Shown: positions 1-6,900 of the stretch, piece by piece
Position numbering within the stretch: the stretch's first letter is position 1
Layout of the letters: each line of letters begins with the position of its first letter
From: an uncultured Bacteroides sp.
GTDB lineage: Bacteria; Bacteroidota; Bacteroidia; Bacteroidales; Bacteroidaceae
Direction of reading: 5' to 3'
Length of the DNA stretch: 8,357 nucleotides
NCBI RefSeq assembly: GCF_949298305.1
Contig: NZ_CASFWU010000119.1
Location: 1 to 8,357, forward strand
The notes under the pieces: generated by a model
Told to the model about the DNA's origin: nothing
Seen by the model: only the letters and a program-made list of their open reading frames with translations
The model's database searches: none
Translations under genes and position numbers: made by a program

Positions 1-1
1 G

Positions 2-229
2 AAGATACTGCCGTGGGTACATATCGCCATCAGCAATGCCAAGAGATTGCTTCTGGATATGCACCACAGGATCAAGCATGAGTATCTACAGTATTACCTT
101 AACGAATTCTGCTACAAGTTTAACAGAAGGTATTTCGGAGAGAAGCTCTTCGACAGGGCCGTCTTGGCTGCCATCAGCTACAATACCGATTTCAAGTCAA
201 GAACATACAGACGGACAATATGCGGATAA
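2..229 (+). pseudogene. IS1595-family transposase, C-terminal fragment (5' end outside window)
   Basis: This is the last 75 residues of a DDE transposase with an ISXO2-like (IS1595-family) domain, which cuts and joins the ends of its insertion sequence. The frame is open from base 2 with no start codon needed, so the gene continues to the left of the window; TTG 47 and ATG 59 in this frame are internal codons. Visible family signatures are the LPWVHIAISNAKR segment, the YLNEFCYKFNRR segment carrying the late acidic residue of the active site, and the GEKLFDRAVLAA tail. The TAA at 227-229 is a natural-looking end about where these proteins stop. I could not find a terminal inverted repeat between 230 and 300. 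Family assignment is from motif recognition. Whether the whole copy is functional cannot be seen, because most of it lies outside. Confidence 0.82.
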
Positions 230-244
230 TCATTAAATATTATT

Positions 245-880
245 ATGTCAAGGTATGAAAGTTCACGCTTTGTGAAAAATCCTAAGACAATGAATAAAGA
301 AATCCTCAAAGCAGCATGTGACAAACTTGGTTGGACATATAAAGTCCAGGGTGAAGACCTCATTGTAACCGATGCAAAGCAAAAGGAAAAGGTCTATGGT
401 GAATATGTTCTGAGAGTTTCAGGATCAACTGTGACCTATAATAGCTACTATCTGTCAAATGGTGGGCAGTTAGTAGCAGATTTACAATCTGTTTTCTTTC
501 CTCTTAATGTAGAGTATGCCAGGAAGACTGTGGTAGATGCTTTCAAGAAGAAAGGCTTCACGCTAAAGAAACTATATGATTTCGCTCCTACAGCTGAGGA
601 GGTCGATCGTTTTTGTATGGTAGGCTATACAAAGCTCGAAGATGAGAAGGAGAAACGTTACGAGATAAAGTTCTCGATTCTCAATGATGGTACAGTAGTA
701 ACTGATTCAAACTATTTGCCAGATGATGTTAACGAGAGAGCTCATGCTGCCATGGACGATTTACAGGAGGCATTTGGCAACAAACGTATCATGACCAAGA
801 AACCGGAATATGATATAATGATTGCTCGTCTTAAAGAGCAAAAGAAGATAACAAACAAGAACACTCAAACCATTAAGTAA
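245..880 (+). CDS. DUF1257 (Ycf35-like) protein with C-terminal DUF2997-like domain
   Basis: Predicted cytoplasmic protein of 211 residues with no signal peptide or membrane segment. Residues 1-110 fit DUF1257, the family of the chloroplast/cyanobacterial Ycf35: it opens MSRY, has an LKAACDKLGW segment at 21-30, a short beta-rich middle, a LVADLQ segment at 76-81, and the YARKTVV...KKKGFTLK block at 91-108. Residues about 139-190 resemble a separate small family, DUF2997, with IKFSILNDGTV at 141-151 and KKPEY at 185-189; in other bacteria that domain is usually a neighbouring gene. ATG 245 is chosen because the MSxY start matches the family; ATG 290 would remove the conserved beginning. There is no clear Shine-Dalgarno, as expected for Bacteroidetes. 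The gene ends one base before the Ycf46-like AAA gene, so the two are probably co-translated. The biochemical role is unknown. Confidence is good for DUF1257 and moderate for the DUF2997 fusion. Confidence 0.75.
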   Translation: MSRYESSRFVKNPKTMNKEILKAACDKLGWTYKVQGEDLIVTDAKQKEKVYGEYVLRVSGSTVTYNSYYLSNGGQLVADLQSVFFPLNVEYARKTVVDAFKKKGFTLKKLYDFAPTAEEVDRFCMVGYTKLEDEKEKRYEIKFSILNDGTVVTDSNYLPDDVNERAHAAMDDLQEAFGNKRIMTKKPEYDIMIARLKEQKKITNKNTQTIK

Positions 881-881
881 T

Positions 882-1577
882 ATGGAAGAAACATTTAGAA
901 CTATTAAGGATATGCTCAATGCTGGGTTTCCTTTATTGTATTTAGTTACTTCTGAATACAGCCGAGTAACCCAGAAACTGAGAAAAATTGCATTTGAAGG
1001 CGATTACGCTTTCCATACATGGGATTGCGTTGATTTTTTGAGAACTCATAACAAGAACCAAAATAATCGACTGGAAGGTATTGTGTCACATCCGGAGTAT
1101 GAGAGTACTCAGGATTGCGAAACTCTTTTGGAATACCTACATAAAGGACTTAGCAAATCGGAAGATGACTCAAAGGAAATTTTCCTTATTGAAGATTTTC
1201 ACAAGTACTTTGATAGGGAGAAGGTAATCGTCAGCTTACGTAAACTGTCAAATGAGATGAAAAAAATTAATAAACATATTATTTTTCTATCACCATCATA
1301 TCAGCTTCCTGATGAAATTGAAAAATACGTTACAGTCATCTCTGTCCCTCTACCAGACCGAAGAGATTTAGATCGTCGACTTAAGAGTATTTATCCTGAT
1401 CCTATTGACGAAGACTTGAAAAAATATATTCTGGATGCAGCCACCGAACGGAACGAACCGTCGGCAGTCATCAAGTCGAAATTGCTGTCTTTCACGTTGA
1501 AATGGTCGGGCTCGGTCGAGTCGGTCCACCAAGCATCCATTCCCATGTCGTACATCGGGGTGAGGTACCGCCAGTAA
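882..1577 (+). CDS. Ycf46-like AAA family protein, truncated to its N-terminal domain (chimeric 3' end)
   Basis: Residues 1 to about 187 (882 to about 1440) look like the N-terminal domain of Ycf46-type AAA proteins. The signatures are a start with MLNAGFPLLYLVT (11-23), FLIEDFHKYF (101-110), KHIIFLSPSYQLPDEIEKYV (131-150) and the SVPLPDRRDL block (154-163). Family members normally continue into a complete AAA module with Walker A and B, for a total near 500 residues or more; none of that is present. From about base 1440 onward the frame reads antisense through the GH31 gene on the other strand, so the last 40-odd residues to the TAG at 1575-1577 are not real protein. The start lies one base after the DUF1257 stop, indicating a two-gene unit. 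Ycf46 relatives in cyanobacteria have been linked to inorganic-carbon use, but no function is established in Bacteroidales. The fragment should be inactive as an ATPase. Confidence 0.72.
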   Translation: MEETFRTIKDMLNAGFPLLYLVTSEYSRVTQKLRKIAFEGDYAFHTWDCVDFLRTHNKNQNNRLEGIVSHPEYESTQDCETLLEYLHKGLSKSEDDSKEIFLIEDFHKYFDREKVIVSLRKLSNEMKKINKHIIFLSPSYQLPDEIEKYVTVISVPLPDRRDLDRRLKSIYPDPIDEDLKKYILDAATERNEPSAVIKSKLLSFTLKWSGSVESVHQASIPMSYIGVRYRQ

Positions 1578-2776
1578 AGGTCGCGCGCCTTCTCATTGAA
1601 CGGGTCGTATGGAGCTGTACCCGAGTTCCACGGCCACGTATCGAAAGGAAGCAATGCCTTCATCTCTTTCAGTTCCTTATACTGGTCAGTCCAAGGGCCG
1701 AAGCTGGCCCAGATGGAAATCATCAGGTGAGCATTCCGTTTATGAACATAGTCCACCATTTCCTGCGGGCTCTTGATGCGGGGTTCTTTGGTCAACAATT
1801 TGGGCTGCTCGCCGCCGGGCATGTACTTCATCCATTTTTCGTCCCCAATCTTGTTGATATAATAAGGATTCATAAACTTCATGGCATTCCAGTTCGAATC
1901 GCAGCCCCAGTACTGCCAGTCCTGCACAATGCCATCGAGCGGGACTTCCAGCTCACGATACTTGTCCAGGACGTTGCACAGCTCGTCCGGAGTCTTGTAC
2001 CGCTCGCGACACTGCCAATAGCCCATCGCCCAAAGCGGAAACATGGTGGCCTTCCCCGTCAGGTCGCGCAAAGAAGCGATTACGCCATCCATCGTGCCAT
2101 CGCGATAAAGGAAAAAATAGTCTGAAAGCAGCCCCACCTGGGAGGTAAACGAAGTTTCGTAAGGGCTGTCGTTGAACTGGGAGACGGCCGGATTGTCCCA
2201 ATAGACTCCATAGCCTCTGGCCGAAGTAAAATACGGAATACAGATGTTGGTATTGACGTTGCGCAACTCAATCTGCTGGTTGCGGTGATTCATGACTCCG
2301 GCCTGACGCTGTCCCAGGCCATAGATTACTTCATCCGGCTGGAGCATAAAAGCCTGGCTCACTTTATAGGAGCTTTTATTCACGTCCCTGCGCGGCAGGA
2401 AGTTGGTTCCGTAAGGCTTTTCGGCCAGCAGGGTATTTCCTTTCAGGTCCCGGTATTCCACGCGGCCAGTTTCCGCATCGAGAATCACCACAAGATTGGA
2501 GGTTGTCAGAACCACCTCTTCTGCCTTTTGCCCGAATGAGAAATCCACTTTCTGAGGCGTCATTACCACCGGATAACTCTTCTTCTCCGGCATCTCCGCA
2601 GAAGGATACTTGACCACGCGCACAATAGAGGGAGAATAAAAAACGATTTCACCGTTGAGCACAGGTTGTGACGTAGAGAACCTGACTCCCGATTCTGTTC
2701 TCTCGACGGTCTGCCCCATCAGAGAAGCAGCGGCCAGAAAAAGCAGCGCCGCCAGACCAAACTTTCTTCTTTTCAT
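1391..2776 (-). CDS. GH31 alpha-glycosidase (alpha-xylosidase/alpha-glucosidase type), secreted, 3'-truncated
   Basis: N-terminal half of a glycoside hydrolase family 31 enzyme, which removes alpha-linked xylose or glucose from oligosaccharide ends with retention of configuration. Residues 1-22 form a signal peptide (basic MKRRK, hydrophobic LAALLFLAAASLMG), so the enzyme is exported to the periplasm or cell surface. Residues about 25-240 are the N-terminal beta-sandwich, including IYGLGQRQ (151-158). The catalytic barrel starts near 245 with PLWAMGYWQCRERY, DGIVQDWQYW (281-290) and MISIWASFGPW (352-362). The WWTDSTEPDHF motif (416-426) holds the predicted nucleophile Asp419. Authentic sequence ends at Val445 (base 1442); the remaining residues to the stop at 1391 are antisense of the AAA gene. 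The general acid/base and the rest of the barrel are missing, against about 700-950 residues in intact relatives, so this piece should be inactive. The WTDSTEPD form recalls Bacteroides xyloglucan alpha-xylosidases, but substrate is not decided by this half. ATG 2774-2776 is set by the signal peptide. Confidence 0.85.
   Translation of the reverse strand: MKRRKFGLAALLFLAAASLMGQTVERTESGVRFSTSQPVLNGEIVFYSPSIVRVVKYPSAEMPEKKSYPVVMTPQKVDFSFGQKAEEVVLTTSNLVVILDAETGRVEYRDLKGNTLLAEKPYGTNFLPRRDVNKSSYKVSQAFMLQPDEVIYGLGQRQAGVMNHRNQQIELRNVNTNICIPYFTSARGYGVYWDNPAVSQFNDSPYETSFTSQVGLLSDYFFLYRDGTMDGVIASLRDLTGKATMFPLWAMGYWQCRERYKTPDELCNVLDKYRELEVPLDGIVQDWQYWGCDSNWNAMKFMNPYYINKIGDEKWMKYMPGGEQPKLLTKEPRIKSPQEMVDYVHKRNAHLMISIWASFGPWTDQYKELKEMKALLPFDTWPWNSGTAPYDPFNEKARDLYWRYLTPMYDMGMDAWWTDSTEPDHFNVKDSNFDLMTADGSFRSVAASRIYFFKSSSIGSG
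1437..1445. other. Chimeric junction between AT-rich left segment and Bacteroides-like right segment
   Basis: Two unrelated genes on opposite strands are both cut here. The plus-strand AAA frame keeps family-like sequence up to about LDAAT (185-188), and the minus-strand GH31 frame keeps it up to FRSV (442-445, codon 445 at 1442-1444). Intact GH31 relatives usually continue with RNAFP or similar, but here the frame runs AASRIYFF, which is antisense of the AAA gene. Base composition also changes across the point by eye. No IS end, target-site duplication, tRNA or att-like repeat is visible on either side. The exact breakpoint cannot be fixed because a few bases fit both sides. Confidence 0.8.
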
Positions 2777-2806
2777 GATACATTTATTTTTGGGTTAATA
2801 TGTACA

Positions 2807-2814
2807 CAAATGTA
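2807..2814 (-). promoter_or_regulatory. Candidate Bacteroides -7 promoter element for the GH31 gene
   Basis: Read on the minus strand this is TACATTTG, an exact match to the Bacteroidetes -7 consensus TAnnTTTG. It lies 30 bases upstream of the GH31 start codon, which would leave a leader of roughly 20-25 bases. A clear -33 TTTG at the usual 19-21 base spacing is not seen, so support is the -7 element and position only. Confidence 0.45.
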
Positions 2815-3112
2815 GGCCTGAAAGCGGCTGTCGGCCGATAATCATGTTGCAGGGATGATGCACTCCGGTTGAATTGGACGATTGTTTCATTCTTTTGTCC
2901 GTTTGTTGCATTCCAGGCAGGATGCAGGCCGGGGCCGGCCGGACGGCAAGACTTGTCCCGCCATGAGGGAACAGCCTCCGGACACGCGGCCGGCCGTTTG
3001 AACAAATGCAAAGTCAAAACAGGAAACGGCGGCAAAAAGTCAGCATAAACGGGATTTTCCTGACACAGGCCTTTTGCCAAACACGCCAGACAGAGGCCGG
3101 AAAGGCGCATCC

Positions 3113-3244
3113 GGCCTGCCCGGAGCGTCCGCCATGCAAGCTCCGTCCGCCCACCGTGCTTGCTCCGTCCGCCCACCATGCTTGCTCCGTCCGCGCAGAT
3201 TGCTTGCTTGGAGCGGGCAGAATGCTTGTTGCGCACGCCAAAAA
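3113..3244. repeat. Decaying 22-bp tandem repeat, five clear units plus one weak unit
   Basis: Units begin at 3135, 3157, 3179, 3201 and 3223, each exactly 22 bases. Units 2 and 3 share TGCTTGCTCCGTCCGC; unit 1 differs in the first bases (TGCAAG) and the last. Unit 4 keeps TGCTTGCT-like sequence and then diverges, and unit 5 keeps only TGCTTGT at its start. A weaker unit at 3113-3134 matches the consensus at about 14 of 22 bases. Similarity is highest in units 1-3 and fades outward, as in an old array. The period of 22 shifts reading frame each unit, which argues against coding. Confidence 0.85.
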
Positions 3245-3250
3245 GCCTTG

Positions 3251-3266
3251 TTCCGGCCTCCCGGAA
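3251..3266. repeat. Short perfect inverted repeat (6-bp arms, 4-base loop)
   Basis: TTCCGG at 3251-3256 and CCGGAA at 3261-3266 flank the loop CCTC. It follows directly after the last tandem-repeat unit. No T-run follows on either strand, so it is not a canonical terminator. It may simply be part of the structured GC-rich region. Confidence 0.5.
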
Positions 3267-3288
3267 GGGTAGTTGGCTCCTGAAATGT

Positions 3289-3340
3289 GGCTTTCCGGAG
3301 CCTCAAGGAGGACATTTTCCTGCTCCGGAAAGCCTTTTTT
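3289..3340 (+). terminator. Orphan rho-independent terminator-like hairpin
   Basis: Perfect 13-bp arms, GGCTTTCCGGAGC at 3289-3301 and GCTCCGGAAAGCC at 3322-3334, enclose a 20-base loop and are followed at once by six T (3335-3340). Within the loop AGGA and TCCT can add a small inner stem. The T-run makes it directional for plus-strand transcription, yet no credible plus-strand gene lies upstream within this segment. It could terminate an unannotated RNA or be a stray structural repeat. The long loop is less typical of efficient terminators. Confidence 0.55.
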
Positions 3341-3564
3341 CCGCTATTTCAAATGTAAGGATTTCGCTATCGTCCTGCCATGCAGCCGATTACGGATTTC
3401 CGCTCCCGTTTTTCCGTGCAAGCCGGACGGAAGGCCGAAAAAACGGATTCTCGGGCATCGGGAAAGTCAAAGTGTCAAAATGTAAAGAAAGGAACGGACA
3501 AGCTGTACGATAAAGACGGGCTATCCAGACTTCGGCCTCTGCGGAACTTGCGGAAATAAATGAA

Positions 3565-3585
3565 GCCGGCAGAAACATTGCCGGC
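3565..3585. repeat. Inverted repeat GCCGGC around a 9-base loop
   Basis: GCCGGC occurs at 3565-3570 and again at 3580-3585, separated by AGAAACATT. Because GCCGGC is its own reverse complement, the pair is both a direct and an inverted repeat. No T-run follows on either strand. Function is unknown. Confidence 0.4.
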
Positions 3586-3766
3586 CTGCACCCGGCTGAG
3601 GGATAAAAGGCCCATGCAGCCTGGCATCTCTGTCCGCCCAGCCGCATGCCGTCAGCAACCGGCAACGGGCGGGATACGGAAAGCCGCCCGCAGAACAGCC
3701 TCAACCTGTTCGCGGAAACAAAATGCGTCAATCAACCCAAAAGACAGCCGGAAATGATGCCCAGAT

Positions 3767-3795
3767 AAAAAAAAGGGAAGTCTCACGACTTCCAC
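3767..3795 (-). terminator. Strong rho-independent terminator, minus strand
   Basis: On the minus strand the arms GGAAGTC (3793-3787) and GACTTCC (3782-3776) pair perfectly around the loop GTGA, a GNRA-type tetraloop closed by C-G. The stem is followed, after one C, by eight T (complement of A 3767-3774). It sits about 130 bases past the stop of the nuclease-helicase and is the natural end for the tatA-tatC-helicase transcript. It would also terminate a short RNA started at the promoter element at 3842-3849. There is no T-run on the plus side, so it works in one direction only. Confidence 0.8.
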
Positions 3796-3838
3796 AATTC
3801 TTCTAACCTTAAATCTAAATCTCTATGAAAAAAACGTG
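3767..3838 (-). ncRNA. Candidate small RNA (about 70 nt) or independent 3' UTR transcript
   Basis: A minus-strand -7 element TATCTTTG lies at 3849-3842 and a strong GNRA-loop terminator ends near 3767. A transcript starting about 5-8 bases past the element would be roughly 70 nt, with an AU-rich unstructured first half containing a T-run, and then the terminator stem. No ORF of useful length is present on that strand. The element lies inside the 3' region of the helicase gene, so the RNA could be made separately or by processing of the long mRNA. No -33 TTTG is seen at the usual spacing, and the 5' end is therefore only approximate. Confidence 0.35.
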
Positions 3839-3841
3839 TTG

Positions 3842-3849
3842 CAAAGATA
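3842..3849 (-). promoter_or_regulatory. Candidate -7 element TATCTTTG for the small RNA
   Basis: This is an exact TAnnTTTG match on the minus strand, in an otherwise AT-rich stretch downstream of the helicase stop. A single such octamer is expected by chance every few kilobases per strand. The support is its placement about 55 bases before a strong terminator. No clear -33 box is visible. Confidence 0.35.
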
Positions 3850-3924
3850 GTGGTTTATTTCACACGGCGCTATTAATAAAGCATATAAAGTGCCGATTTT
3901 TTGTAAAAAAGTTATAAACTCCTC

Positions 3925-6900
3925 TTAAACAAGGTCTTTTAGGGTAGGAACAGAGTCCAGCAGGCGGGCATAGATGGGGTTCAGCCTCAACAGGTCCGGC
4001 ACTCCCGTCAGAAACATTTGCAGGCGGGCACGGGTCAGCGCCACATTCAGCTTGCGGTCTATCTGCACGCCGTCCTCCTCCGTCAGGTTGGCCAGGAACT
4101 TCAGCTGCACGGCGCGGTTCACGCAGAAGGAATAGATGATGACATCGCGCTCGCTGCCCTGGAAGCGCTCTACGGTGTCCACCAGTATGTCGTTCAGCGG
4201 AGCGATGCCCAGCGCCGCGAGTTCGCTGCGAATCATGGCAATCTGGCTGCGGTAGGGCGTAATGACGCCCAGCGCCCGCAGGGGGTCGAAGGAGCCGAGG
4301 GAGGCATACTGCCTGTAAACAGCTTCCGCCACTCGTGCCACGATGCGGGCTTCGGAGCGGTTGGTCTTTACGGACTGCATGGGCGGTTCGGGGACGGAGG
4401 GCAGAAAGGCCACGCGGCAGGTCAGCAACCCGGCAAGCCCGGTACCGGCCATGCAAGGCGCAGGTGCGAGCTCGCCCTGCTGGTGGGGCAAGCCCACGGG
4501 GAGCAGGCGTCCGCCATAGAAAGCCCGGTTGGGGAAGGCGGCCACCTCCACGTTCATGCGGCCCTGCCGGCAAAGCATGTCGCGGCAACGGGCACCGGAG
4601 GTGCGGTAAAGGCGCTCGAAGAGCGAGTCCTTCAGGTTGCACAGCCCGACGGCACGCAGACGCCCGTCGGCCACCTCGGACTGCCCGGACGACTGGAGTA
4701 TCACGGCGGGGAGCTGCTTGTGGTCGCCTATCATCACAAACTTCCCGATGGCATTGCCGCCGCCGGGAGCGCGCATACACAGCAGGCCCAGCAGCTGCGG
4801 CTCCAGTATCTGCGTGGCCTCATCAATCAGGGCCACGTCGAAGGTCTTGAGGCGGAACAGGTCGGTCTTGGACGAGAAGGTGGACACCGTCCCCACAAAA
4901 ATGCGGCAACGGGCTATCCGTTCCTGCACCTCGCGGCGTGTGGCGCAGGGCTCCAGCACGTTCTCTATCAGGTAGGGCCGATAGGCCTCCTCGCAGGCCA
5001 GCTCGTTGCCGATGCGGATAAAGTCGGCGGGAGGGTTGATGGAGGTCAGCATCTTGCAGATTTCGTCCACCGCGCGGTTGGTGTAGGACAGCAGGAGCAA
5101 CTGCTTGCCCTCGCCGTGGAAGGTCTCCACCATGCGCCGCAGGGCCCGGGAAGTCTTGCCCGTCCCCGGAGGGCCCACCAGCAGGAAGTAGTCCCGGGCG
5201 GCCTGCGCCTTCAGCGCGATGCGGGCAAAATCGTCGTCGGCCCGGGCAATGGCAGTGTCGTAGGAGCTGTCGAACTCGGGCTCGCGCTGCCCCAGCAGCA
5301 GGGCCCGCCGTCCGGGCGTGGCAGAGAGGAACGCGGCCAGCCCCTGAAACATGCCGCGGAAAGCGGTGTCCATGTAGTCGTGCTCAACGGCATAGCGGGA
5401 AGTGGCGGGCAGCACGCCCGCATTCTGCTGCGCCATGCGGAGGCGGAGGAGGACACTCTCGCGCGTAATCTGCTCGATGTTGGCCTTGAACACCATCTTG
5501 CAGGTGACGTTGTCGGCATCCGAGTTGCGTTCGTAGAGCACCACGGCGTCTCCCTGACGGAAGTTGGGCAATGCGCCCGAAGCGGTTTCCGCACGCCCCT
5601 CAGGAATGGAGAGGAGCAGGGCAGGCCTGCGGGCATCGGCGGCCCGGTTCCCGGTAATGGTCAGGTCGTAAAGGATTTCGCCCGCCTCGCACTTCTCTTC
5701 GAGCGTGGAGAGCCACAAGGACGAGGCGCCCGTACGGCTTTCATTGTCCACATCGCCCGACTTGGAGGTATAGAGTTCTTTGGTGATGAAATTATATAAG
5801 GTATAGAAATAGCTCCGCTCCAGCGGAGAGAGCGCGTTGACCTTGTCCGCAAAAGCCCCGATGGCGGGGCAGAGGTAACGCTTCCAGAGGGTGTTGTCCA
5901 GACCGCGCTCGTTCAGGGTGGCGGGGTTGATGTCTGCCAGCCGCTCGGCCGTGTAGCGGGGGTGGTTGTGCAGCTGGATGCCGTATTCGCCGGCCACAAT
6001 GCGGTTGCGCACATCCATCACACGGCGCACCAGCGCCCAGGAGGGACGGGCCGGATAGAGCAGCGGATAGCGGGTGTAGAGCAGATAGGCCTTCACGCGG
6101 CGGTGGTCCATGCCCATGGAGTACTCCAGCACGGCCTGATAGAGCATCATCTGCACCTTGTTGTTCTCCTTCGGCTCCACCTTGCCGCGGATGCTGAACT
6201 CGTCGGCCTTGCCCGACTTCATCTCGATGAACGACGACATGTCGCGCTGCATGTAGTCCAGTCGTCCCTGAAGGCCCAGCGCCTCGCAGATGTACGACGG
6301 CTCCAACACGGCGTCGGTCTTGTCCAGGTCGTAGCCTGCGGCGAGGAAGGTCTCCGTCACCGTCCGGCGGATGTTCTCAAAGTGGCGCTTGCAGTCGGCA
6401 AAGAACTCGCGCTCCTTCTCGCGGTCGAGCAGGTCGGGACAGGACGCGAGTTCGATGGGATAGGTGCGGAAGGCCTTCTTCATGCAGGCCAGATAGTCGG
6501 GAGCCTCCTCGGCATGAATCCATTCGTCCAGAAAGAGGTTGGCAATGTTACCCAACAGCAGGGCGCGGGTGTTCTCGGGCAGTTGGAGGCGGGACAGCAG
6601 GTAATTGGCCGGATGGTGGCCGTACTCCTTGAAGCACTCCGCCAGCGAACTGATGTCTATCAGGTAGTCGGGCTCCAGGATGAGGAAGGAAGGCGTCAGC
6701 ACGCCGGCCTCGTCCACCGCCACGTCCAGCAGGTTGAGCTGTGCGTGCCTCCAGAGCAGGGAACAGGTCTGCGCAAACTCCTCGTTGACCTGGGGCACGC
6801 CGTAGCGCACCTTCAGCAACTCGTCGGACACGGTGTCCGCAGGCGAAACATAGAGATAGTGTTCGTCGGAATACTGGAAACAGACACGCATCCGCCGGAT

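Larger units (their letters stand above)
2815..3766. other. GC-rich intergenic region of about 950 bp without a convincing gene
   Basis: Open frames exist on both strands here, but none encodes a recognisable protein. Their translations are rich in Arg, Pro, Ala, Cys and Gly, overlap each other in several frames, and run through a 22-bp tandem repeat whose period is not a multiple of three. The region holds two copies of the rare octamer GGCCGGCC (2933-2940 and 2988-2995, able to form a roughly 9-bp stem), the tandem repeat (3113-3244), hairpins at 3251-3266 and 3565-3585, and a long hairpin followed by six T (3289-3340). I see no tRNA, rRNA or riboswitch signature that I can name. Confidence 0.6.

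Noticed and set aside
3113..3244. CRISPR array
   Set aside because: The units are contiguous with no spacers, and no cas gene is nearby; the Cas4-like nuclease is part of a Dna2-type helicase.
3350..3357. A further minus-strand TACATTTG octamer identical to the GH31 -7 candidate
   Set aside because: It leads only into the terminator-like hairpin and the repeat, with no gene or -33 element; an octamer of this degeneracy can occur by chance in a region this size.
2784..3513. Several overlapping open frames of 69-150 residues on both strands in the intergenic region
   Set aside because: They cross the 22-bp repeat in different frames, have compositions typical of noncoding GC-rich DNA, show no family motif and lack plausible starts.
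3825..3917. 30-codon plus-strand frame beginning ATGAAAAAAACG, a possible leader peptide
   Set aside because: It runs convergently into the helicase 3' end with no downstream plus-strand gene to regulate, and the region is better explained as minus-strand 3' UTR or small RNA.
4018..5799. 593-residue open frame on the plus strand inside the helicase gene
   Set aside because: It is antisense to a gene with all helicase motifs. Its His/Gln/Gly/Val-rich translation has no domain signature and arises from the high GC third positions of the real gene.
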